DNA of 64,000 bases from Branchinecta lynchi (lineage: Eukaryota; Arthropoda; Branchiopoda; Anostraca; Branchinectidae), in assembly GCA_023053575.1 (NCBI GenBank), contig JAKZAP010000016.1, forward strand, positions 20,354,030 through 20,418,029, given 5' to 3'. Below are positions 1 to 11,250 of the stretch, in pieces. How positions within the stretch are numbered: the first letter of the stretch is position 1; each line of letters opens with the position of its first letter. The notes beneath the pieces are model-generated. The model did no database searches, had not been told where the DNA came from, and worked only from the letters and a program-made list of their open reading frames with translations. Position numbers and translations under genes: made by a program.

Positions 1-1
1 T

Positions 2-414
2 TAGGTTGCACTTCCGGCAAACCGTCCTCAGCGAAAAAAAAACAAAACTAAATCATAAAATCCACCACAATCACAACAGGAAAACGATGCGGAACCAACA
101 CACAATAAGACGATATGTAACTAAAAACCAGATGAAACGGTGCGGACTGAACGACATGCCGATACAAATAAAATAAAGAAAGATAAAATGTGCGTGTTAT
201 AAGTGTATATGTACAAATCTGTGATTATTTACAATTCTGAGTTCTGTGTATATTTACAATTTACCATCCGTCTGGGAAAGCGTAGAAGCTTTCACCCAGA
301 AAACGGCTGTTGGTTCTGTTGGTTCCGCATCGTTTTCCTGTTGTGATTGTGGTGGATTTTATGATTTAGTTTTGTTTTTTTCGCTTAGGACGGTTTGCCG
401 GAAGTGCAACCGAA
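2..414. mobile_element. Foldback/MITE-like inverted repeat element
   Basis: Bases 2-97 are repeated in inverted orientation at about 318-413. The outer ends read TAGGTTGCACTTCCGG on the left and the complementary CCGGAAGTGCAACC on the right. The arms are about 95 bp with few mismatches around a spacer of about 220 bp, and no coding capacity is visible. This is the architecture of a non-autonomous DNA transposon. The left end touches the window border, so a target duplication cannot be verified. Confidence 0.75.
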
Positions 415-645
415 ATATCCGGAATTTGTTTATCCCTCGCACATCATCTTGGAGGGGTAACTAGCTGATCAAGAAAAAACCCGAAATCTCGTTTTTTCTA
501 TTGTATTTGTAAAGGGAGCTGAGCCTTTGTGTCTGCAGGGCCAAAGAAAACCCTCGGGAGATAGCCTCAGCCTAACGGGGAAATCTCCGTGGACAGTTAT
601 TGTGGAATTTTAGTTAAACTTCAGATATTAGTTACGTTTTTGATC

Positions 646-1556
646 CGAATTCTCCTTGCGATTCTCCTCGCGTTCTCCTATTTCGCATTTCTGGACTGTT
701 CAGATGAAGCGAATTCTCCTTGCGATTCTCCTCGCGTTCTCCTATTTCGCATTTCTGGACTGTTCGGATGAAGCGAATTCTCCTTGCGATTCTCCTCGCG
801 TTCTCCTATTTCGCATTTCTGGACTGTTCAGATGAAGCGAATTCTCCTTGCGATTCTCCTCGCGTTCTCCTATTTCGCATTTCTGGACTGTTCAGATGAA
901 GCGAATTCTCCTTGCGATTCTCCTCGCGTTCTCCTATTTCGCATTTCTGGACTGTTCAGATGAAGCGAATTCTCCTTGCGATTCTCCTCGCGTTCTCCTA
1001 TTTCGCATTTCTGGACTGTTCAGATGAAGCGAATTCTCCTTGCGATTCTCCTCGCGTTCTCCTATTTCGCATTTCTGGACTCTGCATATGAAGCGAATTC
1101 TCCTTGCGATTCTCCTCGCGTTCTCCTATTTCGCATTTCTGGACTGTTCAGATGAAGCGAATTCTCCTTGCGATTCTCCTCGCGTTCTCCTATTTCGCAT
1201 TTCTGGACTGTTCAGATGAAGCGAATTCTCCTTGCGATTCTCCTCGCGTTCTCCTATTTCGCATTTCTGGACTCTGCATATGAAGCGAATTCTCCTTGCG
1301 ATTCTCCTCGCGTTCTCCTATTTCGCATTTCTGGACTCTGCATATGAAGCGAATTCTCCTTGCGATTCTCCTCGCGTTCTCCTATTTCGCATTTATGGAC
1401 TGTTCAGATGAAGCGAATTCTCCTTGCGATTCTCCTCGCGTTCTCCTATTTCGCATTTCTGGACTGTTCAGATGAAGCGAATTCTCCTTGCGATTCTCCT
1501 CGCGTTCTCCTATTTCGTATTTCTGGACTGTTCAGATGAAGCGAATTCTCCTTCTC
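646..1556. repeat. 64-bp tandem satellite, about 14 copies
   Basis: A 64-bp unit starting GCGAATTCTCCTTGCGATTC recurs with exact 64-bp spacing (for example at 709, 773 and 837). Copies are almost identical; the main variant replaces CTGTTCAGATG with CTCTGCATATG. Open frames here (589-771, 1424-1630) follow from the repeat and are not genes. The last unit decays at about 1550. Confidence 0.95.
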
Positions 1557-2345
1557 TTGCGTTTTTGTTAGAATCGAGAACGGGCAAAGCCTCCCGATTC
1601 TGCAGAATCCAGAAGTTGCTCCGATGGTGAATACTCGATTCTCCTCTCTCCATTCTCCTTAAATCCTTTTCACATTAAATGTAATGGTTGACGTATTTAG
1701 TGTCATCTCGGTGCTACGAGTTTGATCAATAAAAATATCTATCTATCTATATATCTCCCTCATTGGTCAACAGAGTGCGGGTTGTAACGGGTTGCGGACG
1801 AGCTGTCAAATTAGTGTTTTTGTCAAAAACGAGAACGGAGAAGCCAGAGGAGCAAAAAACGGTAATTTGTACGAGAATCGAGAAATCAGAAGCGAGAATC
1901 AAATGCGCATCAATTGTTTAGTTCAAACTGGGCTTATTCACCAAATATTTATTTGTGTTCGGCCATCCAATGGTTACTTTATTTTTTTTTTCTCTGATAA
2001 AAAGGTAGTGCAACTTTTAGTCTTACAAAGTCAACAATTATTTGTCTTTCCTTTCTCCCCCCCCCCCCCCGCAAATCGCTTGCATTTTCTCGCATCCGCA
2101 TCCGACAACGGGTTAAAACGCAACGGTTTGCGCTGCCTGTCGCACGGTTTGTAAGGTACATCGCAAACGCAGATTTTGCGCGAAATCGCAGCATGGTGAA
2201 CCAAGGGAAACCCCGTTTTGACAGTGCGGCGACTTCGCACATTTCTTCGTTTTGCCGCCACAACTGCGCGACAAGCAACGCGTTTGGAAAAATCAGAAAA
2301 ACAATGATTACGAGAGATTATAATCTTGGTGAAGATTACAAGTGC
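1557..2345. other. AT-rich intergenic DNA, no gene recognised
   Basis: The stretch holds a short ATCT microsatellite near 1735-1755 and a C run at 2057-2070. Short open frames on both strands overlap each other and show no recognisable domain. Confidence 0.5.
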
Positions 2346-2357
2346 CAGAAAAAACTA

Positions 2358-3946
2358 GACCTACGTTGCCTGGGCAACGTGAAGTGTTGCAGCAACATAT
2401 GTTCGGCTGCACCCAAAGCGTTGCCAGTTAATTTTATTTCTTCCCTATCTATTAAACGCTGAAGTTGTCAACTCGTTGAGGTTTTAAAAATCTTATGTTC
2501 CAAGAAGACATTTTTCTAAACTGATGACAGAATCTGTAATCACCCCAGGGTTTAAAGAAACAGAGCTTCGAGCTCACATGGCACTTGTTACTAGTAGGTG
2601 GTGTGAGAAACGAAAAAGTAAATCTGAGCATCTTTCCGGGGAATTCCGATATTCCGGGAAACCCCTCCAACTACCCCCAAAGAGCCCCGACATGATCTCG
2701 TTCTGTCAAGAGGTACTGGAGTTGTCAGCCTCTCTAAACTTTCAAACTATTGTATATCATGAAGGAATTTCTTACCAATAAGTGAATGGCATAAAAACAG
2801 AATATCGGAAGTAAGGATTAAATTGACTTTGCAGCCAGTTGAACTTTATCCTTTTCAATCGCAGACATCGTGACAAGTGAAAACTTGGAACATTATCTTC
2901 TATAACCTAGTTGGTATTATAAAGCTATCGGTAATTTCATAACCAAAATTCCATAGATAATTTTATTATATTATACCGCTGCTAATAACTGTGAAACTAT
3001 GTCGTTGTTTTACATTTTCATTTGTATCCGTTGCGTTAACCCTTACTTCTAGGTTACAGTGATAGACCACTGTAGCATCTTACGAGAATGACAACGCTAT
3101 AGCAACCGATTCTTGAAGGATGACATCAAGGCCGTATCCAGGGGGGGGGGGGGGGGAGGGGTACCTTACTACTGAAGTTGTCACCCCCTCTAAACTTTCA
3201 AACTGTTGTATCTCATGAAGGAATTTGTGTGCCAAAAAATGGATGACTTATACTTTGATCAGCTCATCAAGGTCCATCGATTGCCGTTGAAAAAAAAAAT
3301 TATATCTGTATTAGTTCAAAAGTTGACTTTTTTTGCCTTAGGCCAACTTTCTAATATCACCACTTAGAAAGTAGCAAAGAGTAAGCTCTAATATCTTTAG
3401 CAATGAGAGAACTTTTAAAGTTTAAGAGGCCCATCTTGTACCAATTCTCTTCCTCAATCCCAAATGTAAGAAATAGAATGATAAAGCGAGCAGAAATCAC
3501 GAACAGAAATGGGCAGAAACCAATAGATGGCTGCACTTTCGGACAAGTGGGAAAATGCTACTTTTTTGTTTCTGTAAACTTTTCTATTTATCACTCAAAG
3601 AAGATATATTGGCTGTGGGTCCGGGTAACTGTCCCCCCATATTTAGCAGTTATAGATTTTAGTCTATCTTCAATTTGAAACTGGTGGCTGTCTGCTTGCC
3701 TGCTAGAACGGAGCTTTCCACTCGAAAGCAGAAACAAGGTTTGATGAAACGAAAGCTTGGCTGCATAACTTCAGATAGTCCTCTCTGACATAGGCTATAC
3801 AACTCCACTTCACTTCACCCACCGTAGGCTCTGGCTCAATTACAAGCAAAAACCATCCTTTTTGGACCCAGGTAAGAGATCAAAGGAGCTTTCCGAAATG
3901 TAATGTCATATTCATCAATCCGGCCTAAAGTCAACACTTTCCTTAA
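2358..3946 (+). mobile_element. Repeat family A, copy 1, left part (interrupted)
   Basis: This matches the family A copies at 32546-40062: the start CTAGACCTACGTTGCC, the internal segments CCTCTAAACTTTCAAACT and ACGGAGCTTTCCACTCGAAA, and the terminal region AATGTCATATTCATCAATCC. It lacks a long ORF. A short family B fragment is embedded at about 2548-2712. The copy is cut at 3946 by the full family B element and resumes at 6448, so B inserted after A. Confidence 0.8.
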
Positions 3947-3987
3947 CAAGAGCTACGAGCTCATATGGCACTTGTTACGAGTAGGCA

Positions 3988-6215
3988 CGGCTCGGTTATG
4001 TCAATGATATATCTAGTGTTTGCTAGGTGTCTTCCCACCAAATTTCATCTCGATCCCTCCACTCATAGCGTTTTCCAATATTTCCGGTTCTCCCCTCCAG
4101 CTCCCCCCAAAAGTCACCGGATCCGGTCCGGATTTTAAGTGGGTCGTCTGAGGCATGACGTCTTTCCAAATATCAAGTTTCATCGAGATCCGGTCACCCG
4201 TTCAAAAGTTATAAATACCTCAAGATTCCGGATTCCCCCTCCCTCCACTCACCCAAGAGTGCCCGAATCGGCTCGGTCATGTCAATGATGTATCTAGTGT
4301 TTGCTAGGTGTCTTCCCACCAAGTTTCATCTCGATCCCTCCACTCATAGCGTTTCCCAAGATTTCCGGTTAACCCCTCCAGCTCCCCCAAAAGTCACCGG
4401 ATCCGGTCCGGATTTTAAGTGGGTCGTCTGAGGCATGAGGCCTTTCCAAATATCAAGTTTCATCGAGATCCGATCACCCGTTCAAAAGTTATAAATACCT
4501 CAAGATTCCGGATTTCCCCTCCTTCCACTCCCCCCACAGTGCCCGAATTGGCTCGGTTATGTCAATGATGTATCTTCACACCAAGTTTCATCTCGATCCC
4601 TCCACTCACAGTGTTTCCCAAGATTTCCGGTTGCCCCCTCCAGCTCCCCCCAAAAGTCACCGGATCCGGTCCGGATTTTAAGTGGGTCGTCTGAGGCGTG
4701 AGGTCGTTCCAAATATCAAGTTTCATCGAGATCCGGTCACCCGTTAAAAAGTTATAAATACCTCAAGATTCCGGATTCCCCTCCCTCCACTCCCCCGACA
4801 GTGCCCGAATCGGCTCGGTCATGTCAATGATGTATCTAGTGTTTACTAGTTGCCTTCCCACCAAGTTTCATCTCGACCCCTCCACTCATAGCGTTTCCCA
4901 AGATTTCCGGTTACCTCCTCCAGCTCCCCCCAAAAGTCACCGGATCCGGTCCGGATTTTAAGCTGGTCGTCTGAGGCATGAGGTCTTTCCAAATATCTAG
5001 TTCCATCGAGATCCGATCACCCGTTCAAAAGTTATAAATACCTCAAGAGTCCGGATTCCCCCTCCCTCCACTCCCCCCCACAGTACCCGAATCGGCTCGG
5101 TTATGTCAATGATGTATCTAGTGTTTGCTAGGTGTCTTCCCACCAAGTTTCATCTCGATCCCTCCACTCATAGCGTTTCCCAAGATTTCCGGTTGCCCCC
5201 TCCAGCTCCCCCCAAAATTCACCGGATCCGGTCCGGATTTTAAGTACGTCGTTTGAGGCATGAGGTCTTTCCAAATATCAAGTTCCATCGATATCCGATC
5301 ACCCGTTCAAAAGTTATAAATACCTCAAGGTTCCGGATTCCCCCTCCCTCCACTTCCCCCACAGTGCCCGAATCGGCTCGGTTATGTCAATGATGTATCT
5401 AGTGTTTGCTAGGTGTCTTCCCACCAAGTTGCATCTCGATCTCTCCACTCATAGCGTTTCCCAAGATTTCCGGTTGCCCCCTCCAGCTCCCCTCAAAAAT
5501 CACCGGATCCGGCCCGGATATTAAGTGGGTCGTCTGAGGTATGAGGCCGTTCCAAATATCAAGTTTCATCGAGATCCGGTCACCCGTTCAAAAGTTATAA
5601 ATACCTCAAGATTCCGGATTCCCCCTCCCTCCACTCCCCCCCACAGTACCCGAATCGGCTCGGTTATGTCAATGATGTATCTAGTGTTTGCTAGGTGTCT
5701 TCCCACCAAGTTTCATCTCGATCCCTCCACTCATAGCGTTTCCCAAGATTTCCGGTTGCCCCCTCCAGCTCCCCCCCAAAAGTCACCGGATCCGGTCCGG
5801 ATTTTAAGTACGTCGTCTGAGGCATATATGAGGTCTTTCCAAATATCAAGTTCCATCGAGATCCGATCACCCGTTCAAAAGTTATAAATACCTCAAGGTT
5901 CCGGATTCCCCCTCCCTCCACTCCCCCCACAGTGCCCGAGTCGGCTCGGTTATGTCAATGATGTATCTAGTGTTTGCTAGGTGTCTTCCCACCAAGTTTC
6001 ATCTCGATCCCTCCACTCATAGCGTTTCCCAAGATTTCCGGTTGCCCCCTCCAGCTCCCCCCAAAAGTCACCGGATCCGGTCCGGATTTTAAGTGGGTCG
6101 TCTGAGGCATGAGGTCGTTCCAAATATCAAGTTTCATCGAGATCCGATCACCCGTTCAAAAGTTAAAAATACCTCAAGATTCCGGATTCCCCCTCCCTCC
6201 ACTCCCCCCACGGTG
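3988..6215 (+). repeat. 281-bp tandem repeat array inside family B, 8 units
   Basis: The landmark CGGCTCGGT recurs at 3988, 4269, 4549, 4811, 5093, 5374, 5655 and 5942, so the unit is about 281 bp (one copy lacks 18 bp). Each unit contains TTTCATCTCGATCCCTCC and CACCGGATCCGGTCCGGAT. Single or degenerate units recur in other family B copies, so expansion is specific to this copy. ORFs such as 5525-5887 and 6109-6465 are satellite artefacts. Confidence 0.93.
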
Positions 6216-6328
6216 CTCGGATCGGGGAAGTGACTATTTCCAACTTAATCATTTGGGGTCCCTGATACGCTTGCCAAGTTTTATCGTCCTAGCTTATCTG
6301 GAAGTGCCCGAACTAGCAAAACCTGGAC

Positions 6329-6402
6329 AGACCGACAGACCGACAGACCGACAGACCGACAGACCGACAGACCGACAGACCGACAGACCGACGGACGGAC
6401 AG
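6329..6402. repeat. GACA/GACC tetranucleotide microsatellite
   Basis: About nine CAGACCGA units, then CGGACGGACAG, sit just inside the 3' end of the family B element. The same type of tract recurs near the ends of other B and C copies (for example 25930-25960 and 59270-59305). Confidence 0.9.
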
Positions 6403-6447
6403 AAATTGCGATCGCTATATGGCACTTGGCCGAAGGGCAAGTGCCAT

Positions 6448-6556
6448 AAAAACTGCACACGTTAGACCCTTACCGTCTTCTAGTGATAAGACGAAATCGA
6501 GCGACTAGGAACAAAAAAAAACACACGACAAAACCAAAGTGTTGCTCTCGCAACAC
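6448..6556 (+). mobile_element. Repeat family A, copy 1, right end
   Basis: This continues the copy broken at 3946. It contains GTTAGACCCTTACC and ends in the inverted motif AAAGTGTTGCTCTCGCAACA, as at 36340-36358 and 40040-40058. Confidence 0.8.
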
Positions 6557-7070
6557 AAAAAATCATAAAAATTCCTCGTAAGGCCTCCTCTCAGCCTCCT
6601 CTTAGCCCTTTTCAGTTAAACTTTAATAGACGACTCTGCATTAAAGGAATAACCTGAACTAATGCATTATGATTAGTTTAATAATTGTGTACAATTATTA
6701 CAAGTTTACAAATTCCCACCGTCATCCGCTGACCCGACTTTGCAAGTGCCATATGAGCTTCTAGCCCTTTCTCAACGTGTAAAGTATCTCTACTTTTTTG
6801 AAAAAAAAGCATTAGTTGCGTGCTTAATCTGAATTTCAGTTCTCTTATCTTGAAGTTCGGAGTCGGATTCTGCATGTCTTCTTACCCCGAAATCGAACGT
6901 TCCCCGTTCTTTAATTTGAATCGACATGACTAGTCAATACGATTGGTTGATGCGAACACAACCTTTTTTGTAAAAAAAAATTCGTAACACCAGCCAGTAT
7001 TAGCCTACTCACAAACTACCGAAACCAATTTGAAGCCTTTGGGACAATGTGCCTGTCTTTTTCACTGGCT
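6557..7070. other. Intergenic, nothing recognised
   Basis: AT-rich sequence. The 65-codon minus frame at 6678-6875 has no recognisable domain, and nothing more can be supported. Confidence 0.4.
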
Positions 7071-7074
7071 CAAG

Positions 7075-7289
7075 GTAGGTTTACACTCTGCGTAAAATCC
7101 GGGCGTGTTATGAAATACGAGCGTATTTTACGGACGTATTTGAGATAGAACAGATTTCTAGCAATATGGACGTACTTATATACCAAAAAGACCGATATCT
7201 CAAACACGTCCGTATTGCTAGAGATCTTTTCAAGCCCAAACACTTGCGTAAAATACGCTCGGATTTACGCAGTATGTAAACGTAGCATC
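7075..7289. mobile_element. Short MITE with imperfect terminal inverted repeats
   Basis: The left arm, GTTTACACTCTGCGTAAAAT, pairs with the right arm ending ATTTACGCAGTATGTAAAC. Inner segments around CTAGCAATATGGACGT and CGTCCGTATTGCTAG also pair. It is about 215 bp and non-coding. Confidence 0.6.
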
Positions 7290-7290
7290 A

Positions 7291-8572
7291 TTCCTTTGTC
7301 ACTAGCTGTGCATCATAGTCCTGACCCAAGCGGACACACCTTTTCTTCTTGAACGTTTTGAGCAGAAATTCTACTGAATAGAGTATATTACCCAAGAAAG
7401 CCCGTGGGCCATGGCAACATAAATTTTATAAATAAATTCACTAACTTATTGAACTAACACACTCCTCGTATTCTAAAAATCTCGTTCTATGCTCTCTCGC
7501 AAGCCTCAACCATTTATTGACAAGAAACAACGCTCTCAAAAACATTTTTTTTTTTTTTCACCTACACCCTAACTTGTTTTCTTTCTAATGAGAAAGAAAA
7601 CTACCTTTGAAAGTGCACTACATGATCCCAGGGTTATACCTAGTCCTGGTTTGAACTGGCGTCTTAAAAGTGAGTGATATAGACACTGCCATATCTTTCA
7701 GCTAGAGCAACTGAGGACTAAGAGCGTGTTCCACCCGACTTACCGTAGTTACTACTCATGACGTCACAAATGCTGCCTTTTTGCCGTCAAGGCAGGAAAG
7801 ATTTTTCTATTTTCCAGCAAAATATCATGCCACGGGTGAATCCGGCCAACCACGTTACAGAGATGCGTAGTTACCACGTTCCCGAGCATGGTAAGCTAAT
7901 AGTTACTTTTTGAGGATGGAACGGTCAGTGTAGTAAAATCGTTCAGAATCTTTTCAGTCGCAGACTATTTGGTATATTTGCGGGCATTCGGTAATTCTAC
8001 ATAAATCCAAATAGGCTGTCGGTACAAATCTGTTCGGTATAATGATCGGGAACTCGGTGTAATTGCGGGACTCGGTAGTTTATTCCGTATAATTGCCAGG
8101 ATTCGGGAGCTACCACGAACCTTGAAACTCGGAAGAGGTCGAGTGAAGCACTGGTCGCAGACAAAAGGACTAACCTATGATTTCATCGATAGTCCTTACT
8201 TTTATTTTGGATCCCAGAAAGAAGATCTACACAGTAATGTTTCAGAAATTCCGGCTGCGGGTGCTTTTCGTAATATTCTCTGTTTTCTGGTCATTTGACT
8301 GGGATTTTAAGCCAGTTTTAGAATCGGGATTTTGAAGCATTAAAAGCTAGAATCTGGATGGAAATAGTTAAATTTGGCAGGAAAAACCTAACTTTGAAAA
8401 AATCTAACCTGCGGCGGTTTTATGGTTTATGGGGCTTCTTAGAATCTCGGTATTTAATCCACGGTAAATGATAAAATTTTGTAAGAGAAGCAGTTAAAGT
8501 TTTGGCCTATAAGAAAAGAAAACTGGATTTCGAAAATTTTCGCCTGCGGCGCTCGATTTAAATGTCTCGTCT
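7291..8572. other. Intergenic, nothing recognised
   Basis: No ORF over 60 codons and no strong repeat was seen apart from a T run near 7548. The sequence around 7730-7930 is related, in inverse orientation, to 17360-17620 (GAGCGTGTTCCAC, GGAACGGTCAG-like motifs), so part of it is a dispersed repeat. Confidence 0.4.
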
Positions 8573-8573
8573 C

Positions 8574-8728
8574 AAGGCCGTATCCAGGGGTGGTTAGGGG
8601 GTCGACGAAACAAAAATACTCATTTTTAGAGGCTTTTCCCTCTGACCTATGTCTTTGTTGTACTTGTTTGTGCGACCCGCAGGCACCCCCCCCCCCCCGA
8701 AATAAATTCCTGGATACGGGCCTGTCTC
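8574..8728. mobile_element. Short MITE ending in CCGTATCCAGG inverted repeats
   Basis: It begins AAGGCCGTATCCAGG and ends CCTGGATACGGGCC, with a C run of about 13 at 8687-8699 next to the right end. A solo left end (GGCCGTATCCAGG followed by a G run) occurs at 3130-3157, showing this is a family. Confidence 0.65.
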
Positions 8729-8759
8729 GTCTGTATAGAAGCTGTTACTGCAATCGCTC

Positions 8760-8965
8760 GGCAATATAGTCTCAAAGTGGGCTTGGCTAGAACGCCGCCT
8801 AAAAGTGCGAACACATGGTGAGGATTTCCCGGCCGGATATCCTGCACTTTCATCATCAAGCTGAACAAATTTCAACTCTTCCATATGGAAGTGATGATGG
8901 TGCCGCAAATCCGGGCAGGAATTCCAGTCCGGGAGCTTCCGATCCTGATTGTGTGTTCGCACTAT
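8760..8965. repeat. Dispersed repeat shared with about 28300-28460
   Basis: Segments around CCATATGGAAGTGATGATGG and GCAGGAATTCCAGTCC here match CCATATGTAATCGATGATGG and GCAGGAATTCCAGTCC near 28390-28440, in the same orientation. No coding function is recognised. Confidence 0.6.
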
Positions 8966-9059
8966 AATAGTTGGTCTATCGTCTTTCCTGCTGCCCTTTA
9001 ATGTTACTCTTTCTACGTAATCCTTTCTGTTCCAAATCTGAAGCTCGAGTTCTCAGTTT

Positions 9060-10469
9060 CTAGTCGGTAAAATTTTTGAGAGATTCGGTAAAAATTTGGC
9101 TCTGCAACCCCCTCAACGAAAATGCACTTGCGACACCCCTGCATGCGCTGGCAGGCAGCAGTTGTCCAAGATTTTTGGCAATACCGACGAAATTTTCAAA
9201 GGTGTGACTCTGGCGTCTTTACTTGGAACTGCTCCGTCAGCATGTGACTATAGCATAACTTTGGCAATTAAAGCAGGTGCTATGCATACTTGAAATAGCA
9301 CTTTCTCATCTTTTGCAACAGCTTTAAAACAAAGTAGCCTTTCTATTGGCCTTCATTTCCAATCAACAAGATAGGTCAAAAACGTTCCCAAGAATAGGTA
9401 CCCAAAGCTCGGGAATCCGTGATTGCTAGGCAAATACGGCATTGCAAGCGGAAAAAAAAAATCTGTTTCGTCGAGCCACAAAAATAATGGCGCGCTGCTT
9501 AAACTCCAAATCCAATTCGCGTCCGAGTTCGCAAGCCGAAAAAATACGCGTTCTGCAGCGAGTGCGGACATTTTTCTCACATATTAAACCACCGATGCTC
9601 TATTTTCAAAACTAAGTTATAAAAATCAGGTAAGTAAATCACATTATTGAATAATCCAACGCTCATCATTTGACATTCGCTATGAATACGGCTCTGAGTC
9701 GAAGCTCTGCACCTCACTAAATCATCTTTGTTGCTGAAAAAAGAAAAACAGACGAGTAAAGCAAAAGTCGTAGTAGATGCAGTTCTTATGTCAATATTCT
9801 AACCAAGTGACGAGTCCGCTGCCAGGAAAGCGTGCAGCTTACACGTTGACGGAAGTTTCAGAACACGATAACACAAGGATGCGTGGTTTCTAAAGACAAC
9901 ACTCAAGAGACAACGGTACACTTGGGATGTAATCTGTTGTTCCAACAACCGTATGCATGAAACTCATTTATTTGATGGATTGATTGAAGTTTTGACGTTC
10001 TGACTTTTTTGTTAGTCATCCCGATATAAAAAATTCAGCAGATGCTTTTTTGGCTCTTCTTGGCAACGCTTGACGTTTGTCGTCACAACAGATTGCATCT
10101 CAAGTGTTGTCTTGTGAAACCGCGCATCCCTGTGTTGTCTTGTCTGTTATGAAACTTCTGACAGTGCAGTAGGTGCCGCAGAGTTGGTAACCCCTCGTTA
10201 AGTGACTCCTATCAAAGTACTGGGTTTATATATCCACAGGGTTATAAATATACGATGAGGTGGGAAATCCCTATGCAGCTTACCACCAGTTTTAAAAATT
10301 GCTGCCTTCGTTGTACGGTGGCTACTCATCGGCTCTTACAACACGTTTTTGCATGGATACCCCCCGGCCTCATAACCTGTTATTGGACTCGATGGCCCCC
10401 CCCCCCGGCCTCATAACCTGTTATTGGACTAACCACTGTCTGGTTAGTTTCTCACCAGTGTGTGGTTAG
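9060..10469. other. Intergenic, nothing recognised
   Basis: There is a degenerate duplication at 10355-10440, where CCCCGGCCTCATAACCTGTT occurs twice, and short C runs. The frame 9353-9580 (minus) lacks splice sites or a domain and is treated as chance. Confidence 0.4.
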
Positions 10470-10620
10470 CAGAGGCGTTACTAGCCAAAATGTTTGGGGG
10501 GGGGGGGGACGAGACATTTACCGACTGGCTGGTAATTTTTACCGACTTTTTCTGCAGAAAAAAAAATTAAAATTCAGAAACAGATTAAGGCCAAATAGCT
10601 AATCAACTGAGAAAACCAAG
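10470..10620 (+). mobile_element. hAT-type MITE family D, truncated copy
   Basis: It begins CAGAGGCGTTACTAGCCAAA followed by a G run, then GACTGGCTGGTAATTTTTAC, like the complete copy at 17706-18046. The right end is missing where family C sequence begins. Confidence 0.65.
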
Positions 10621-11250
10621 TTCAGATATTGATTCAGCATGTGTGTTTACCCCCTATAAGTCATATCTGTTTTGACGAAAACTTCCTGCCACTCCAGAAC
10701 TACTTGTCCGGCGAAAAAAGAAAGATAAAAAACGAACTCATGGTATCTGCTTTCCCCAATACTGAACATCTAATCAACTTCAAGTAAAAATTTAAATTAT
10801 AATAAATTTTCCGGCTCCAACCGGATTCCGGTCGAACTAAATGTCCGGGTAAAAAATGACTGTCATGCACAAATTCAGCATCTCTTCTTACCCCTAAATC
10901 GGATATCTAATCAACTACAAACAAAACTTTAACTTTTAACAATTTTCTGGTTTTGGCCAGATTCCGGGCGAACTTCAGCATGTCTTCTTACCCCATAATC
11001 GACTATCACATTATCTGTTTAAAAATATTTTATTTGTCCCTTAATTAAACCCCCTCCTCCACCCCCTAAATGTAGGGCTACGGAGCCCATCTACGAACTT
11101 GATCTCACCCTTGACCCAATGAATCCTCAACCAAGTTTCATTAAAATATCTCATTCCCTTCGAGAGTTATCGTGCTCACAGACAGACGGATAGACGGACA
11201 TTTTTGCGATGTCATAGGTATCCCGCAACTTACGTTTTTGGATCCCAAAA
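10620..11250 (+). mobile_element. Repeat family C, partial copy
   Basis: It carries the family C modules: repeated blocks around TTTTCCGGCTCCAACCGGAT, CATCTCTTCTTACCCCTAAA and TTCGAGAGTTATCGTGCTCA, a CAGACGGA tract, and the end TTTTTGGATCCCAAAAAG. No long ORF. Confidence 0.65.

Larger units (their letters stand above)
3947..6447 (+). mobile_element. Repeat family B, complete copy nested in family A
   Basis: The element starts CAAGAGCTACGAGCTCATAT and ends in a hairpin where ATGGCACTTG is followed by CAAGTGCCAT (6418-6447). Comparing the flanks with intact family A at about 36225-36250 shows A is interrupted exactly here, giving well-supported ends. No transposase is visible. The terminal hairpin and lack of an obvious target duplication beyond AA/TAA recall Helitron-like elements, but that assignment is inference. 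Confidence 0.75.

Noticed and set aside
6331..6400. CRISPR-like regular repeats (CAGACCGA and similar tracts)
   Set aside because: No spacers; these are simple microsatellites at transposon ends in a eukaryotic genome.
5525..6465. ORFs of about 120 codons in the 281-bp array
   Set aside because: They follow the satellite period, overlap on both strands and have proline-rich low-complexity translations; no domain.
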